A DNA stretch of 64,000 nt from BQJD01 sp964350265 (GTDB taxonomy: Bacteria; Pseudomonadota; Gammaproteobacteria; Arenicellales; CAJQKF01). Below the pieces are notes generated by a model. The model ran no database searches and was not told where the DNA came from. It worked only from the letters and a program-made list of their open reading frames with translations. The stretch lies in contig CAYGJZ010000002.1 in assembly GCA_964350265.1 (NCBI GenBank), positions 1 through 64,000 on the forward strand, read 5' to 3'. Below are positions 8,636 to 17,377 of the stretch, one piece after another. The first letter of the stretch is position 1, and each line of letters starts with the position of its first letter. The translations under genes and the position numbers were made by a program.

Positions 8636-9352
8636 ATGTCCAGTACTGAAGCCACCACCTATACCATCCGGGTGTCGCGCTCGGGGGAATCGGCAGCCGC
8701 CACCTCCGAGTTCCAGGTGCCTGTCAGCAACCCGCATACCCGTGTCCTCGACCTGCTGCTGAAGGCGCGCCAGTCCGAGGACCCGAAACTTGGCTTCCGC
8801 TTCTCCTGCCGGGTCGGCATGTGCGGTTCCTGCGCGGTGAACATCAATGGCCGCGAACGACTGGCCTGCCAGACCGCCGTGTCCAGTCTCGGCTCGACCA
8901 CCATCGAGGTGCGCCCGCTGCGTTCGCTGCCCACGCGCAAGGACGTGGTCAGCGACATGACGCCGTTCTTCCAGTCGTTGAAGAAGGCCAATGCCGCGCT
9001 CAGTCCCAAGGACCCGGAGTCCCGCGAGATCAAGACATTGCCGCCCGGCGAATCCCGTCGTGCCTCGATCGAGCGGCAGAACGGCTGCATCTCCTGCGGC
9101 GCCTGCTACTCGGCCTGCGAGTGGACCCGCAGCCACGAGGGCTACCTCGGACCGGCGGCGCTGAACCGCCTGTACATGCTGGCCCAGGACGAGCGCGACG
9201 CCCTCGGCAGCCGGCGCCTGGAAGTGGCCGCGGCCGCGGACGGGGCGCTGCGATGCCACACGGTGGGCAATTGCAGCGCGGTTTGCCCCATCGAGATCCC
9301 GTTGAAGGAGGGCATGCTGCGGTTGAAGCACCTGGTTCACCGGACACTGTAG
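8636..9352 (+). CDS. Succinate dehydrogenase/fumarate reductase iron-sulfur subunit
   Basis: A 238-residue SdhB/FrdB-type protein that carries electrons from flavin to quinone. Three cluster sites are visible in order: the [2Fe-2S] motif CRVGMCGSC with a later Cys in RLACQ, the [4Fe-4S] motif CISCGACYSAC, and the [3Fe-4S] motif CHTVGNCSAVCP. The length is normal for the family. Gene order A-C-D-B with the iron-sulfur gene last differs from the common C-D-A-B order. It is followed after 17 bp by an acyl-CoA ligase, tying the respiratory complex to a catabolic operon. Confidence 0.9.
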   Translation: MSSTEATTYTIRVSRSGESAAATSEFQVPVSNPHTRVLDLLLKARQSEDPKLGFRFSCRVGMCGSCAVNINGRERLACQTAVSSLGSTTIEVRPLRSLPTRKDVVSDMTPFFQSLKKANAALSPKDPESREIKTLPPGESRRASIERQNGCISCGACYSACEWTRSHEGYLGPAALNRLYMLAQDERDALGSRRLEVAAAADGALRCHTVGNCSAVCPIEIPLKEGMLRLKHLVHRTL

Positions 9353-9369
9353 CGGGAGACGTTCGCAAG

Positions 9370-10899
9370 ATGACGAAGCCCACGTCCCACGACGACCTCA
9401 CGGTGTGCCGCATCGGGCGGCACGTTGCCGCCACCAACGGCCAGCGAATCGCCCTCGACGACGGGGCAGAGCGCGTCAGCTACGCCGAGCTCGAGCGGCG
9501 CGTACATGCCCTGGCCAGCACCCTGCTGCGCCTCGGCGTGCAGCGCGGCGAGGTGGTTTCCGCCTTCCTGCCGAACTGCATCGAGTACGTGGTCACGGTG
9601 CTCGCGGTGGCGCGCGCCGGGGCCGTGTTCTCGCCCCTGAATCCCCGCTTCAAGGCGGGCGAGCTGTCGGCCATCCTGCGCCAGTCCAGGCCGCGGGTGG
9701 TGGTGGTCGAGCAGGCCCTGGCCGAAACGCTGGCGGCTTCCCTGTCGGCGGCGGAACACGATGCGTACCGGGTCGTCACGGGCAACCCGGCGCAGGTGAC
9801 CTGCAACGCCTGCCGCTGGCACGAGGCACTGGCGGGACCGTTGCTCGAACTGCCCCGGGTGGCGGAGGACGACCACTTCAGCCTCATGTTCACCTCCGGC
9901 ACCACCGGCGTGCCCAAGGGTGCGCTGGCCAGTCACCGCGCGCGCATGGTGTGGGTGCTCAATGCCTGCATCCTCTACAGCCTGTCGGAGGACGACGTCT
10001 ATCTCGGCACCATGCCCCAGGTGCACTCGGCGGGCCTGACCTTCACCCTCATGCACCTGTACGTGGGTGGCACGGTGCACATCCTGCGCGATTTCTCGGC
10101 CGACGGTTACCTGGACCTGCTGGCGCGCCAGCGCGTCACGTCGAGCCTGGTGGTGCCGACCATGGTGGTGATGACGCTGGAAGAACTGCGCAGGCGGGAA
10201 GCCTCGCCCGACCTGTCCGCGCTTCGTCGCCTGGTCACCTGCGGTTCGCCGCTGCAGGAGGCGACCAAGAACGAGGTGCTCGAGCGGATCACGGAGAACC
10301 TGTACGACTACTACGGTTCCACCGAGTCCAACAGCATGACCGTGCTCAAGCCGCGCGACCAGCGGCGCAAGTCGCGCTCGGTGGGGCAGCCGTTCCAGAA
10401 CGTGTCCATCCGCATCGAGGACGAGAACGGCGAAGAGACGGCACCCGGAGTCGCCGGGGACGTGCTCTGCCGCAACCCGTCGTTGATGGATCGCTACCTG
10501 GACAACCCGGAAGCCACCGCGGCGGCGTTTCGCGACGGCTGGTACCGCACCGGCGACCTCGGCTACCTGGACGAGGAGGGCTACCTGTACCTGGTCGGTC
10601 GCAAGAACGACGTCATCATCAGCGGCGGCGTCAACATCTACCCGGCGGAGATCGAGAACACGCTGATGAGCCACCCGGACGTGCTCGACGTCGCGGTGCT
10701 CGGTGCGCCCGACGAGAAGTGGGGCCAGTGCGTATGCGCCTACGTGGTGCCGCGACAGGGCAGCACTGTTGAGCTTGAGTCCCTGCAGGCACACTGCAAG
10801 CACCTGCTGGCCGACTACAAGAAGCCCCGCCGGCTGCACCTGGTCGCCGCGCTGCCGAAGAATGCCGGCGGCAAGACCGTGAAGTCGAAACTCGCCTGA
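9370..10899 (+). CDS. Acyl-CoA synthetase (AMP-forming)
   Basis: A 509-residue ANL-superfamily ligase that activates a carboxylic acid with ATP and coenzyme A. The AMP-binding P-loop is MFTSGTTGVPKGALASH, the A5-type motif YYGSTES, the hinge region RTGDLGYLDEEGYLYLVGRKND, followed by ISGGVNIYPAEIEN. The C-terminal catalytic Lys is in NAGGKTVKSKL. The start at 9370 is chosen because it gives a full N-terminal domain right after the iron-sulfur gene. Substrate class (fatty, aromatic or dicarboxylic acid) cannot be assigned. In context it probably primes the substrate for the dehydrogenase/hydratase steps. Confidence 0.88.
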   Translation: MTKPTSHDDLTVCRIGRHVAATNGQRIALDDGAERVSYAELERRVHALASTLLRLGVQRGEVVSAFLPNCIEYVVTVLAVARAGAVFSPLNPRFKAGELSAILRQSRPRVVVVEQALAETLAASLSAAEHDAYRVVTGNPAQVTCNACRWHEALAGPLLELPRVAEDDHFSLMFTSGTTGVPKGALASHRARMVWVLNACILYSLSEDDVYLGTMPQVHSAGLTFTLMHLYVGGTVHILRDFSADGYLDLLARQRVTSSLVVPTMVVMTLEELRRREASPDLSALRRLVTCGSPLQEATKNEVLERITENLYDYYGSTESNSMTVLKPRDQRRKSRSVGQPFQNVSIRIEDENGEETAPGVAGDVLCRNPSLMDRYLDNPEATAAAFRDGWYRTGDLGYLDEEGYLYLVGRKNDVIISGGVNIYPAEIENTLMSHPDVLDVAVLGAPDEKWGQCVCAYVVPRQGSTVELESLQAHCKHLLADYKKPRRLHLVAALPKNAGGKTVKSKLA

Positions 10900-10935
10900 A
10901 GCCACGAAACCATTCAACCGATCAGAGGAATTCCC

Positions 10936-12405
10936 ATGAGCCAGACGCAACCCGCCGCCGGTGATTTCCGGCAGGACATGTTCATTGGTGGGCAACGGGT
11001 ACCATCGCGCAGCGGAAAGTACTTCGAGGTCATCAACCCGGCCACCGAGGAGGTCATTGCCGAAGTTGCCGAGGGCGTGGCCGAGGACGTGGATCTCGCC
11101 GTGGCAGCCGCCGAGAAGGGCTTCGAGGCCTGGCAGGCTCTGTCCACGCAGCGGCGGGCCCGCCTGATGGGTGATCTTGCCCGCGCCATCGAGAACGACT
11201 TCGACGGCTTCGCCGAGCTGGAATGCCGCAACCAGGGCAAGCCCATTCGCCACGTGCGCGGCTTCGACATTCCCAACACCATCGAGACGTTCGAATACTA
11301 CGCCGGACTGGCCCCCGCCGGACAGGGCCTGACCGCGGACACCGGCGCGGCGATGCACAACTACGTGCGTCGCGAGCCCTACGGCGTGGTCGGCCAGATC
11401 ATTCCCTGGAACTACCCGATCATGATGGCGAGCTGGAAGATCGCACCGGCCCTGGCGGCGGGCAACGCGGTGGTGATCAAGCCGGCGCCCTACACCCCGT
11501 TGACCCTGCTGCGCCTGGCGGACCTGGCCAGCGAGGTGGGCATCCCCGACGGCGTGATCAACGTGGTCACCGGCATGGGTCCGGTGGTCGGGCGTGCCAT
11601 CACGCGTCATCCGGGGATCCGCAAGGTGGCCTTCACCGGCAGTACCGCCACCGGTCGCGACGTGGTGGTGAATGCCAGCGAGAGCCACAAGCCGGTGATC
11701 CTTGAACTCGGCGGCAAGAGCGCCAACATCTTCTTCGATGACGTCTCCCTGGACGGCGCCCTGAAGCGCGGCGTGCTCGGCATCTTCCACAATGCCGGGC
11801 AGATGTGCATTGCCGGTTCGCGCATCCTGCTGCACGACGCCATCTACGACGAGTTCGTCGAGCGCATGGCCGCCTACGTCAAGACCATGCGCATCGGTGA
11901 TCCGCTGGAACAGGGCACCCAGCTCGGGCCGGTGGTATCGGCATTGCAGAAGGAACGCATCCTTGGCTACGTCGATCGTGCCCGGGAGGCCGGCGCCACC
12001 GTGGTCACCGGTGGACGCACGCCACCATCGCGCGAGCGCGGCTTCTACGTCGAGCCGACCATCTTCGCCGACGTCGATCCGGCCAGCGAGATCGCCCAGG
12101 AAGAGGTGTTCGGCCCGGTGGTCACCGTGTTCCGCTTCCACACCGACGACGAGGCGCTGGCACTGGCCAATTCCACCCGCTACGGGCTTGCCGCCGGTGT
12201 GCATACCAACAACCTGGCACGGGCGCATCGTTTCGCGGCGGGGCTCGAGTCCGGTACCGTGTGGGTCAACACCTATGCCTTCCTCACTCCCAAGGTACCC
12301 TACGGCGGCTACCGGGAAAGCGGCTACGGCCGCGAGCTCGGCATGTCCGGCCTGGAAAACTACACCCAGTTGAAGGCGGTGTTCATCAGTCCCAACGAAG
12401 GTTGA
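10936..12405 (+). CDS. Aldehyde dehydrogenase (NAD(P)+)
   Basis: A 489-residue ALDH-superfamily enzyme, oxidising an aldehyde to a carboxylate. Catalytic Glu257 lies in LELGGKS and nucleophile Cys291 in NAGQMCIAGS. The cofactor motif FTGSTATGRDV and the substrate-tunnel residues of betaine-aldehyde-type ALDHs (IIPWNYPIMMASWKIAPALAAGN, cut here) are present. The length is typical. It is preceded by a good ribosome site (AGAGGAATTCCC) and lies 36 bp after the ligase. The fit to betaine- or indole-acetaldehyde-type members is by resemblance only. Confidence 0.9.
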   Translation: MSQTQPAAGDFRQDMFIGGQRVPSRSGKYFEVINPATEEVIAEVAEGVAEDVDLAVAAAEKGFEAWQALSTQRRARLMGDLARAIENDFDGFAELECRNQGKPIRHVRGFDIPNTIETFEYYAGLAPAGQGLTADTGAAMHNYVRREPYGVVGQIIPWNYPIMMASWKIAPALAAGNAVVIKPAPYTPLTLLRLADLASEVGIPDGVINVVTGMGPVVGRAITRHPGIRKVAFTGSTATGRDVVVNASESHKPVILELGGKSANIFFDDVSLDGALKRGVLGIFHNAGQMCIAGSRILLHDAIYDEFVERMAAYVKTMRIGDPLEQGTQLGPVVSALQKERILGYVDRAREAGATVVTGGRTPPSRERGFYVEPTIFADVDPASEIAQEEVFGPVVTVFRFHTDDEALALANSTRYGLAAGVHTNNLARAHRFAAGLESGTVWVNTYAFLTPKVPYGGYRESGYGRELGMSGLENYTQLKAVFISPNEG

Positions 12406-12411
12406 CCGAAC

Positions 12412-13191
12412 ATGTACGAGAAAATCCGCCTGACCATAGAGGATCGAATCGCGACGCTGGTCATCGACGACCCCGATCGTCGCAATGCCATGCGCCTGAC
12501 CATCCGCGAGGAGATGATCGATGCCCTGAAATCCCTGGAGCGTGACGACACCGCCGACGTGGTGTTGATCACCGGGGCAGGGGACAAGGCCTTCTCCGCC
12601 GGCGCCGACATCAACGAGGTGAAGACCCGCACGGTGGCCGGGGAACTGTCCACCCAGGCCCAGTTGCGCCGCGAACTGCCCTTCCTGCTCGAACGGCTGC
12701 GCCTGCCCAGCATTGCCTGCATCAACGGCTACTGCCTGGGTGCCGGCCTGGAGATGGCCCTGGCCTGCACCCTGCGCATCGCCGGCAGGAAGGCGCGACT
12801 GGGACTGCCGGAGATCAACCTCGGCGTGATCCCCGGCAGTGGCGGCACCCAGCGACTGTCACGGATGATCGGGCTGGGCCGCGCCATGGAGATGGCCATG
12901 CTTGGTGAACCGGTCGATGCCGACAGGGCGAGCAGCATGGGGCTGGTCAACGCGGTGTTCGACGACGACAAGTTGATGAGCGGTGCGCGGGAGATCGCGG
13001 CCAGGTTCCAGAAGAAGGGTCCGGTGTCGTTGATGGCCGCCCGCGACGCGGTGCTGCGCGGCTGGGACATGGAACTGGCCACCGGCATGGACTACGAGAA
13101 CAAGATGTTCGCCCTGTGCATTGCCAGTGGTGAGCGCGACGAGGGCGTGGACGCCTTCCTGTCCAAGCGGCCGGCGAAGTTCCGCGGCTAG
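12412..13191 (+). CDS. Enoyl-CoA hydratase/isomerase family protein
   Basis: A 259-residue crotonase-fold protein. The oxyanion-hole segments are GDKAFSAGADINE and CLGAGLEMALACTLRIAG. A Glu at LPEINLGVIPGSGGTQRL matches the catalytic acid of hydratases. It would hydrate an enoyl-CoA produced after the ligase and a dehydrogenation step. The start is 6 bp after the aldehyde dehydrogenase stop, and it ends the operon, convergent with the lyase gene. No 3-hydroxyacyl-CoA dehydrogenase or thiolase is present, so the operon does not encode full beta-oxidation. Confidence 0.88.
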   Translation: MYEKIRLTIEDRIATLVIDDPDRRNAMRLTIREEMIDALKSLERDDTADVVLITGAGDKAFSAGADINEVKTRTVAGELSTQAQLRRELPFLLERLRLPSIACINGYCLGAGLEMALACTLRIAGRKARLGLPEINLGVIPGSGGTQRLSRMIGLGRAMEMAMLGEPVDADRASSMGLVNAVFDDDKLMSGAREIAARFQKKGPVSLMAARDAVLRGWDMELATGMDYENKMFALCIASGERDEGVDAFLSKRPAKFRG

Positions 13192-13231
13192 CGAAACGCT
13201 CCGCGCACGGATTGCCGGCCGCGACAGGGTG

Positions 13232-14862
13232 TCAGGCGCACAGCCGCTGGATGTCTCCTTCGAGCATGGCGCGGCCGGCCTGGCGACGGGCACGGGCCTG
13301 CTCGATCCAGCGTGCTTCCTTCGCGAGCACGTCGTGCATCCGTGCCAGCTCCTGCTGCACCGAGACCGGGTCCGGCCCGCCGTTGCCACGGGTGGTGACG
13401 ATGGTGCCGTGATCCAGGACCCTGGACAGTTCGGCGGCATCCATGGTGATGGACGCAGTGCCGCTGCTGGCCGATGCCCTGGCCAGCGCCTTGGCCAGTC
13501 GCGCCGAGGGCAGGTCGCCGAGACCGGTGCCCGCGTCCAGGGCCTCGGTGGTGATGGCGGCGCAGNNNNNNNNNNNNNNNNNNNNNNNNNNNNNNNNNNN
13601 NNNNNNNNNNNNNNNNNNNNNNNNNNNNNNNNNNNNNNNNNNNNNNNNNNNNNNNNNNNNNNNNNCAGGTCGCCGAGACCGGTGCCCGCGTCCAGGGCCT
13701 CGGTGGTGATGGCGGCGCAGAGCTCATGGGCCTGTCGGTAGCGCAGGCCGTGATGCTCCACCAGGTGAAAGAGCAGCGCCGGCGCCTCCGACATGCCGCC
13801 GGCGAGGGCGGCCCGCATGCGCGCGGCATCCACCTCGATGGTGGGCATGGCGTGGACCAGCACGTCGACCACGTCGCCGACCATGTCCAGTGCATGGATG
13901 GTGCGGTTGGGAACATGGATGACGCCGTTGCCGATCACCTGCAGGCCGCCGGAGAACAACTGCGTAGATTCGCTGAGCACGCCCGCCACCCGGGATGCGG
14001 CGGGCCGGACCAGGCGAAGGGCATAGGGATTGCGCTTGTGCGGCATGGCGTAGCTGGTGCCGGTGAAGGCATCGGCGAAGCGCAGGAAGCCGAACTCGGT
14101 GGAGGCGAGCAGGAACAGGGTCTCGGCGAAGCGGGCGAGGTTCGCGGTGAACACCGTGAGCGAAGACAGCACGCCGAGCTCGATGTCCAGGGAGCCGTAG
14201 GCATGCAGGGAATTGGGCAGGGTGGCGGCAAAGCCGAGACACCGGCCGAGCCGCCCACGATCGATGGGCGTCGGTGGCGGCACCACCTGGCCGATCCCGG
14301 CACGGGAACGGTCGAGGGAGGCAAACTCCCGGCCCATGCGCGCAAGATCGTCGAGCATGCCGTGTGCGGTGGCGGCGAGGTAGTAGCCGAACGTCACCGG
14401 TTCGGCCTGCTGCGCCCAGGTATGCCAGGGCATGACCGCGTCGACGTGCAGCCGGGCCAGCGACAGGGTTTCCGCTGCCAGTTGATGCGCCTTCCCGGCC
14501 ACGTCCAGCAGCAGGTCGCGCTCGATGATGTGCCGCGCGACGAGTTCGCATTCCTGGCGGGCGCGCCCGGTACTCAGCCAGTCGCTGACGTCGCTGCCCG
14601 CCCGCTGGCGGACCGCGCGTTCGATGTTGGGCTGCAACCCGTCCAGTTCGGCGTGGTAGTCGATGGCGCCAAAGCCTTCCTCGCCCAGTTCCGCCAGCAC
14701 GGCGAGCAGCGGCTGGATGCTCTCGCGCGGCAGCGAGCCGGCATCGGCGGCGTGGGCGAGGTAGGCCTGGTTGTATTCGAGCAGCGCCGGGTAGACCCGT
14801 TCGCTGTTGCCCCACTCGTGTCCGAAGGCACGCACCAGGGCGGGATGTGGATGTAATGGCAT
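13232..14862 (-). CDS. Aspartase/fumarase-superfamily lyase (ArgH-like), split by an assembly gap
   Basis: This enzyme looks like argininosuccinate lyase but is divergent. The superfamily signature is GTSYAMPHKRNPYALRLVRP rather than the usual SSxMPQKxN form. Substrate-binding segments FTGTSYAMP and LHAYGSLDIELG are present, and the C-terminal part (VQQELARMHDVLA) continues on the other side of the gap in another frame. The 100 N at 13566-13665 are flanked by identical 55-bp copies. Removing the N run and one copy (155 bp) restores one frame of 491 residues, so the gene is intact in the organism. Such lyases eliminate a group to make fumarate or another unsaturated acid. The nearby ComA-like gene recalls XcbC1, the coenzyme M-pathway lyase that makes sulfoacrylate. 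It is divergent from the IclR gene. Confidence 0.8.
13511..13565 (+). repeat. 55-bp duplication, copy 1 (assembly artefact)
   Basis: Identical over all 55 bases to 13666-13720, on the other side of the 100-N run. A length of 55 is a usual de Bruijn k-mer size, so this is an unresolved contig overlap and not a biological repeat. Confidence 0.9.
13566..13665. other. 100-N scaffold gap (spurious)
   Basis: Run of exactly 100 N between identical 55-bp ends. The two contigs simply overlap, and no sequence need be missing. Confidence 0.9.
13666..13720 (+). repeat. 55-bp duplication, copy 2 (assembly artefact)
   Basis: Second copy of the overlap described at 13511-13565. Collapsing the two copies restores the lyase reading frame. 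Confidence 0.9.
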
Positions 14863-14957
14863 GGTGATTGATCTATGATTCAGCAGTTGAAGAAAGGGCG
14901 TCCAGACAGGCGCGTTGCCGACCGCGCGGTCGTGCCGAGAAGCGGGGACAGGGGTCC

Positions 14958-15767
14958 ATGAACAAGGCGAAAACGAAGAAGAACGGTGCCGCCGGCGCCG
15001 CTGGGCGGCGCGGAAGCGGCATGGGTTCGGTGCTCAAGACCTTCGAGGTGCTGGAGGCCTTTGGCCGTCATCGCGAGCCGATGAGCTTTGCCACCCTGCT
15101 GGCCGAGTTCCGCATGCCGAAGAGTTCGTTGCACCGTATCCTGTCGACCCTGATCCAGGCCGACGTGATGGAACAGGACGCGCGCGGCAGGTACCGGCTG
15201 ACCCTGAAGCTGTGGCGCATCGGCGTCTGCGCGATGGACAACGTCGACTTCGTGCAGATCCTGCAGCCTCAGTTGGTGGCCCTGTCGCGGGCCGCGGACG
15301 AGACCGTGCACCTGGCGGTGTTCGAGCCCGGCGGCGGGGTGGTGTACGTCACCAAGGTCGAGAGCCCGCGCTCCATTCGCGTGCAGACGCAGATCGGCAA
15401 GGTCTCGCCGTCCTGGTGCACCGCCACCGGCCGTGCCCTGCTGGCCTTCGACGCCGACATGCGCGAACGCGTGCTGGCCCAGCCGCGGGAGGCCTTCACC
15501 GCCCTCACGGTGACCGACCACGACCAGCTTGCGGACATTCTTGCCGGTGTCGCCGAACAGGGCTTCGCCGTGACCAAGGGCGAGAACCACCCGGAGATGG
15601 GTGGCATCGCGGCACCCATCTTCGATCACGCAGGGCGCGTGGTGGCATCCTGCGGGGTGGCCATCCCGGCCTTTCGCATGGACGAGGAACTGGTGAACCG
15701 CTGCACGCAACTGGTGCTGTCCAGCGTGGAGAAGATGTCCGCGGAACTGGGATACCGGGCCGGCTGA
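14958..15767 (+). CDS. IclR family transcriptional regulator
   Basis: A 269-residue regulator. A basic Lys/Ala-rich tail of about 25 residues precedes an N-terminal winged helix (VLKTFEVLEAFGRH..., FRMPKSSLHRILSTLIQADVM) and the effector-binding domain (VHLAVFEPGGGVVYVTKVES, SWCTATGRALLA, GVAIPAF). The start at 14958 has a purine-rich GGGGACAGGGG upstream; an earlier in-frame ATG at 14868 would overlap the divergent promoter. It lies 95 bp from the divergent lyase. Near-identical 17-bp palindromes upstream of the sdh-like operon and at the ComA-like gene are the likely targets, so it probably senses the pathway substrate. Confidence 0.9.
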   Translation: MNKAKTKKNGAAGAAGRRGSGMGSVLKTFEVLEAFGRHREPMSFATLLAEFRMPKSSLHRILSTLIQADVMEQDARGRYRLTLKLWRIGVCAMDNVDFVQILQPQLVALSRAADETVHLAVFEPGGGVVYVTKVESPRSIRVQTQIGKVSPSWCTATGRALLAFDADMRERVLAQPREAFTALTVTDHDQLADILAGVAEQGFAVTKGENHPEMGGIAAPIFDHAGRVVASCGVAIPAFRMDEELVNRCTQLVLSSVEKMSAELGYRAG

Positions 15768-15784
15768 GCATCGCACGACGCGCT

Positions 15785-15801
15785 GCCGGACCGTGTCCGG
15801 C
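15785..15801. terminator. Hairpin between convergent IclR and FAD-oxidoreductase genes
   Basis: GCCGGAC-CGT-GTCCGGC, a perfect 7-bp stem with a 3-nt loop, in the 43 bp between two converging stop codons. No U-tract, so this is possibly a bidirectional but inefficient terminator. Confidence 0.45.
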
Positions 15802-15810
15802 GCGCCGCGA

Positions 15811-17361
15811 TCAACGTCTCCCCCGTGCCCGGGCCGCCGCTTCCGTGCCGGCGATCCGACCGCCGATGAAGCACTCGGCGAGGTTGCCGCCGGACAGGTA
15901 GAGGTGGCCGAACACGCTGCCGAGTTCGCCGGCGGAAAACAGTCCTTCGATGACCCGGCCATGGGCGTCCAGCACCCGCTGGGCGGGATCACGCACCGGG
16001 CCGCCCTGGGTGTTGGACACCATCGGCCAGGCCGTCGCCGTGTACCAGGGCGGACCGGACAGCGGCCGCCCCATGGCGGCTTCCCGGCCAAAGGGGTCGG
16101 ACGCTTCGCCACGGGCAATCTCGTTCCACTCGGCCAGGGTTCGTGCCAGTACCGACGGCTGGCAGCCAATGATGCCGGCCAGTTCCTCGATGCTGTCGGC
16201 GCGTCGCAGCAGGCCGTCGCGGAGTTCCACCTGGTTGTCGTTGCTCCAGTCGAGGTGCACGTCGGGGTCGTTGTAGGTGGGGAAGCCGATGGCGTAGCGA
16301 TCCACCGCGTCCTGGTCGAATACCAGGTGCGAGGGAATCCTCGGAAAGGACTGGGTAACCGGGTCGTAGTGACACATGTGGCGGTGACCGGTGTCCCCCG
16401 GGTAGGGCGGGTACTCGTTCATGTAGCGGCGCCCGCCCTGGTCGACCACGATCCAGGGCATCTGCCTGTTGTCCGTGGCCAGCAGGAAGGCCGGCGCATC
16501 CTCGTCGGCATCCTGCATGCCTGGCGTCCAGTCCGGAAAGCGGGTCACGCGGATGCCGTAGGGATAGTCGGGGTCGTCGACCCGCTTGAGGCCGTAGCTG
16601 CCGTGGTAGTGCCACATGTGCCAGAGGTCGGCGCCCACCGCCTGGGCCATGCGGATGCCGTCTCCGGTATTGCCCGCGTAGGCGGCGCTGGCCACCGGCT
16701 TCTCCTGCCAGTACTGGCGCTTGAGGTCCTCGCCGGCCTCGAAGCCGCCGCAGGCCAGCACCACGCCTCCGGTGGCATGCACCGTGCGGCGCTCGTTGCC
16801 GCACGCCAGCACCACCCCGTCGATGCCCTGGTCGCCGCGCACCAGTTCCAGTGCCTGGGTACCGGTGCGCACCTCGATGCCGCGGCTGGCGATGTTGTGC
16901 TGAACAATGCGGAACATGCGCGCACCGCCGCGCAGGCCCCGCACGTGGGGGTAGTCGGTATGCGGATCGAAGCCGGGTACGGCGCTGGCGGAGACGAAGC
17001 CGAAGGTGTCGACCCCGTCGAAGGGGTAGTTGCCCGGCGCGTCGGCGCGGGTCAGCGTGGCACCGCAGGTGTTCGCCAGTTCGACGAGGAAGTCCTCGAT
17101 CTCGGTCATGCCCCGGGCGAGCACGGCAAGGTTGGCCTCCGGCGTGGTGTCGCCATTGGTGGCGAGCAGGTAGCGCAATGCGTCGCCGGCATCGCGGGCG
17201 ACGCGTACGCCACCGGCCGAACAGATCGAGATGCCGCCGGGGTGGGCCATCTTCTCCACCAGCAGGACCCGCGCCCCGGCATCGTGGGCGGCAATGGCGG
17301 TGACGCCGCCGGCGAATCCATATCCGATGACGATGACATCGTAGGCTTGTTGGCTGCTCAC
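15811..17361 (-). CDS. FAD-dependent oxidoreductase (flavocytochrome c/fumarate reductase fold)
   Basis: A 516-residue protein of the FAD-binding family that includes fumarate reductase, urocanate and acrylate reductases and ketosteroid dehydrogenases. The dinucleotide-binding motif VIVIGYGFAGG is at about 9-19 and a second FAD-contact segment is SAGELGSVFGHLYLSGGN near the C-terminus. No signal peptide, haem-binding CxxCH or FMN-attachment domain is present, so it is cytosolic and needs an external electron partner. It is last in a minus-strand unit after the TRAP transporter (16 bp downstream of the permease stop). It may reduce or dehydrogenate the imported acid or the unsaturated product of the nearby lyase. 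Direction cannot be told. Confidence 0.8.
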   Translation of the reverse strand: MSSQQAYDVIVIGYGFAGGVTAIAAHDAGARVLLVEKMAHPGGISICSAGGVRVARDAGDALRYLLATNGDTTPEANLAVLARGMTEIEDFLVELANTCGATLTRADAPGNYPFDGVDTFGFVSASAVPGFDPHTDYPHVRGLRGGARMFRIVQHNIASRGIEVRTGTQALELVRGDQGIDGVVLACGNERRTVHATGGVVLACGGFEAGEDLKRQYWQEKPVASAAYAGNTGDGIRMAQAVGADLWHMWHYHGSYGLKRVDDPDYPYGIRVTRFPDWTPGMQDADEDAPAFLLATDNRQMPWIVVDQGGRRYMNEYPPYPGDTGHRHMCHYDPVTQSFPRIPSHLVFDQDAVDRYAIGFPTYNDPDVHLDWSNDNQVELRDGLLRRADSIEELAGIIGCQPSVLARTLAEWNEIARGEASDPFGREAAMGRPLSGPPWYTATAWPMVSNTQGGPVRDPAQRVLDAHGRVIEGLFSAGELGSVFGHLYLSGGNLAECFIGGRIAGTEAAARARGRR

Positions 17362-17377
17362 GTGCTCTCCCCGGGCT

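Noticed and set aside
6144..9352. Calling the complex the housekeeping succinate dehydrogenase
   Set aside because: Gene order, Cys in place of the flavin His, and co-transcription with catabolic genes argue for a dedicated paralogue; not proven.
9337..12228. A 963-codon minus-strand frame opposite the CoA ligase and aldehyde dehydrogenase
   Set aside because: It mirrors the high-GC third codon positions of the real genes on the plus strand, is rich in His/Gly/Val/Arg, and has no domain. The plus-strand genes have clear catalytic motifs.
13566..13665. Gene disruption or insertion at the first N run
   Set aside because: The identical 55-bp ends show that it is a scaffolding artefact; the joined frame is intact.
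13232..14862. Calling the lyase argininosuccinate lyase of arginine synthesis
   Set aside because: The signature deviates (GTSYAMPHKRN), no arg genes are nearby, and the neighbourhood is catabolic with a ComA homologue.
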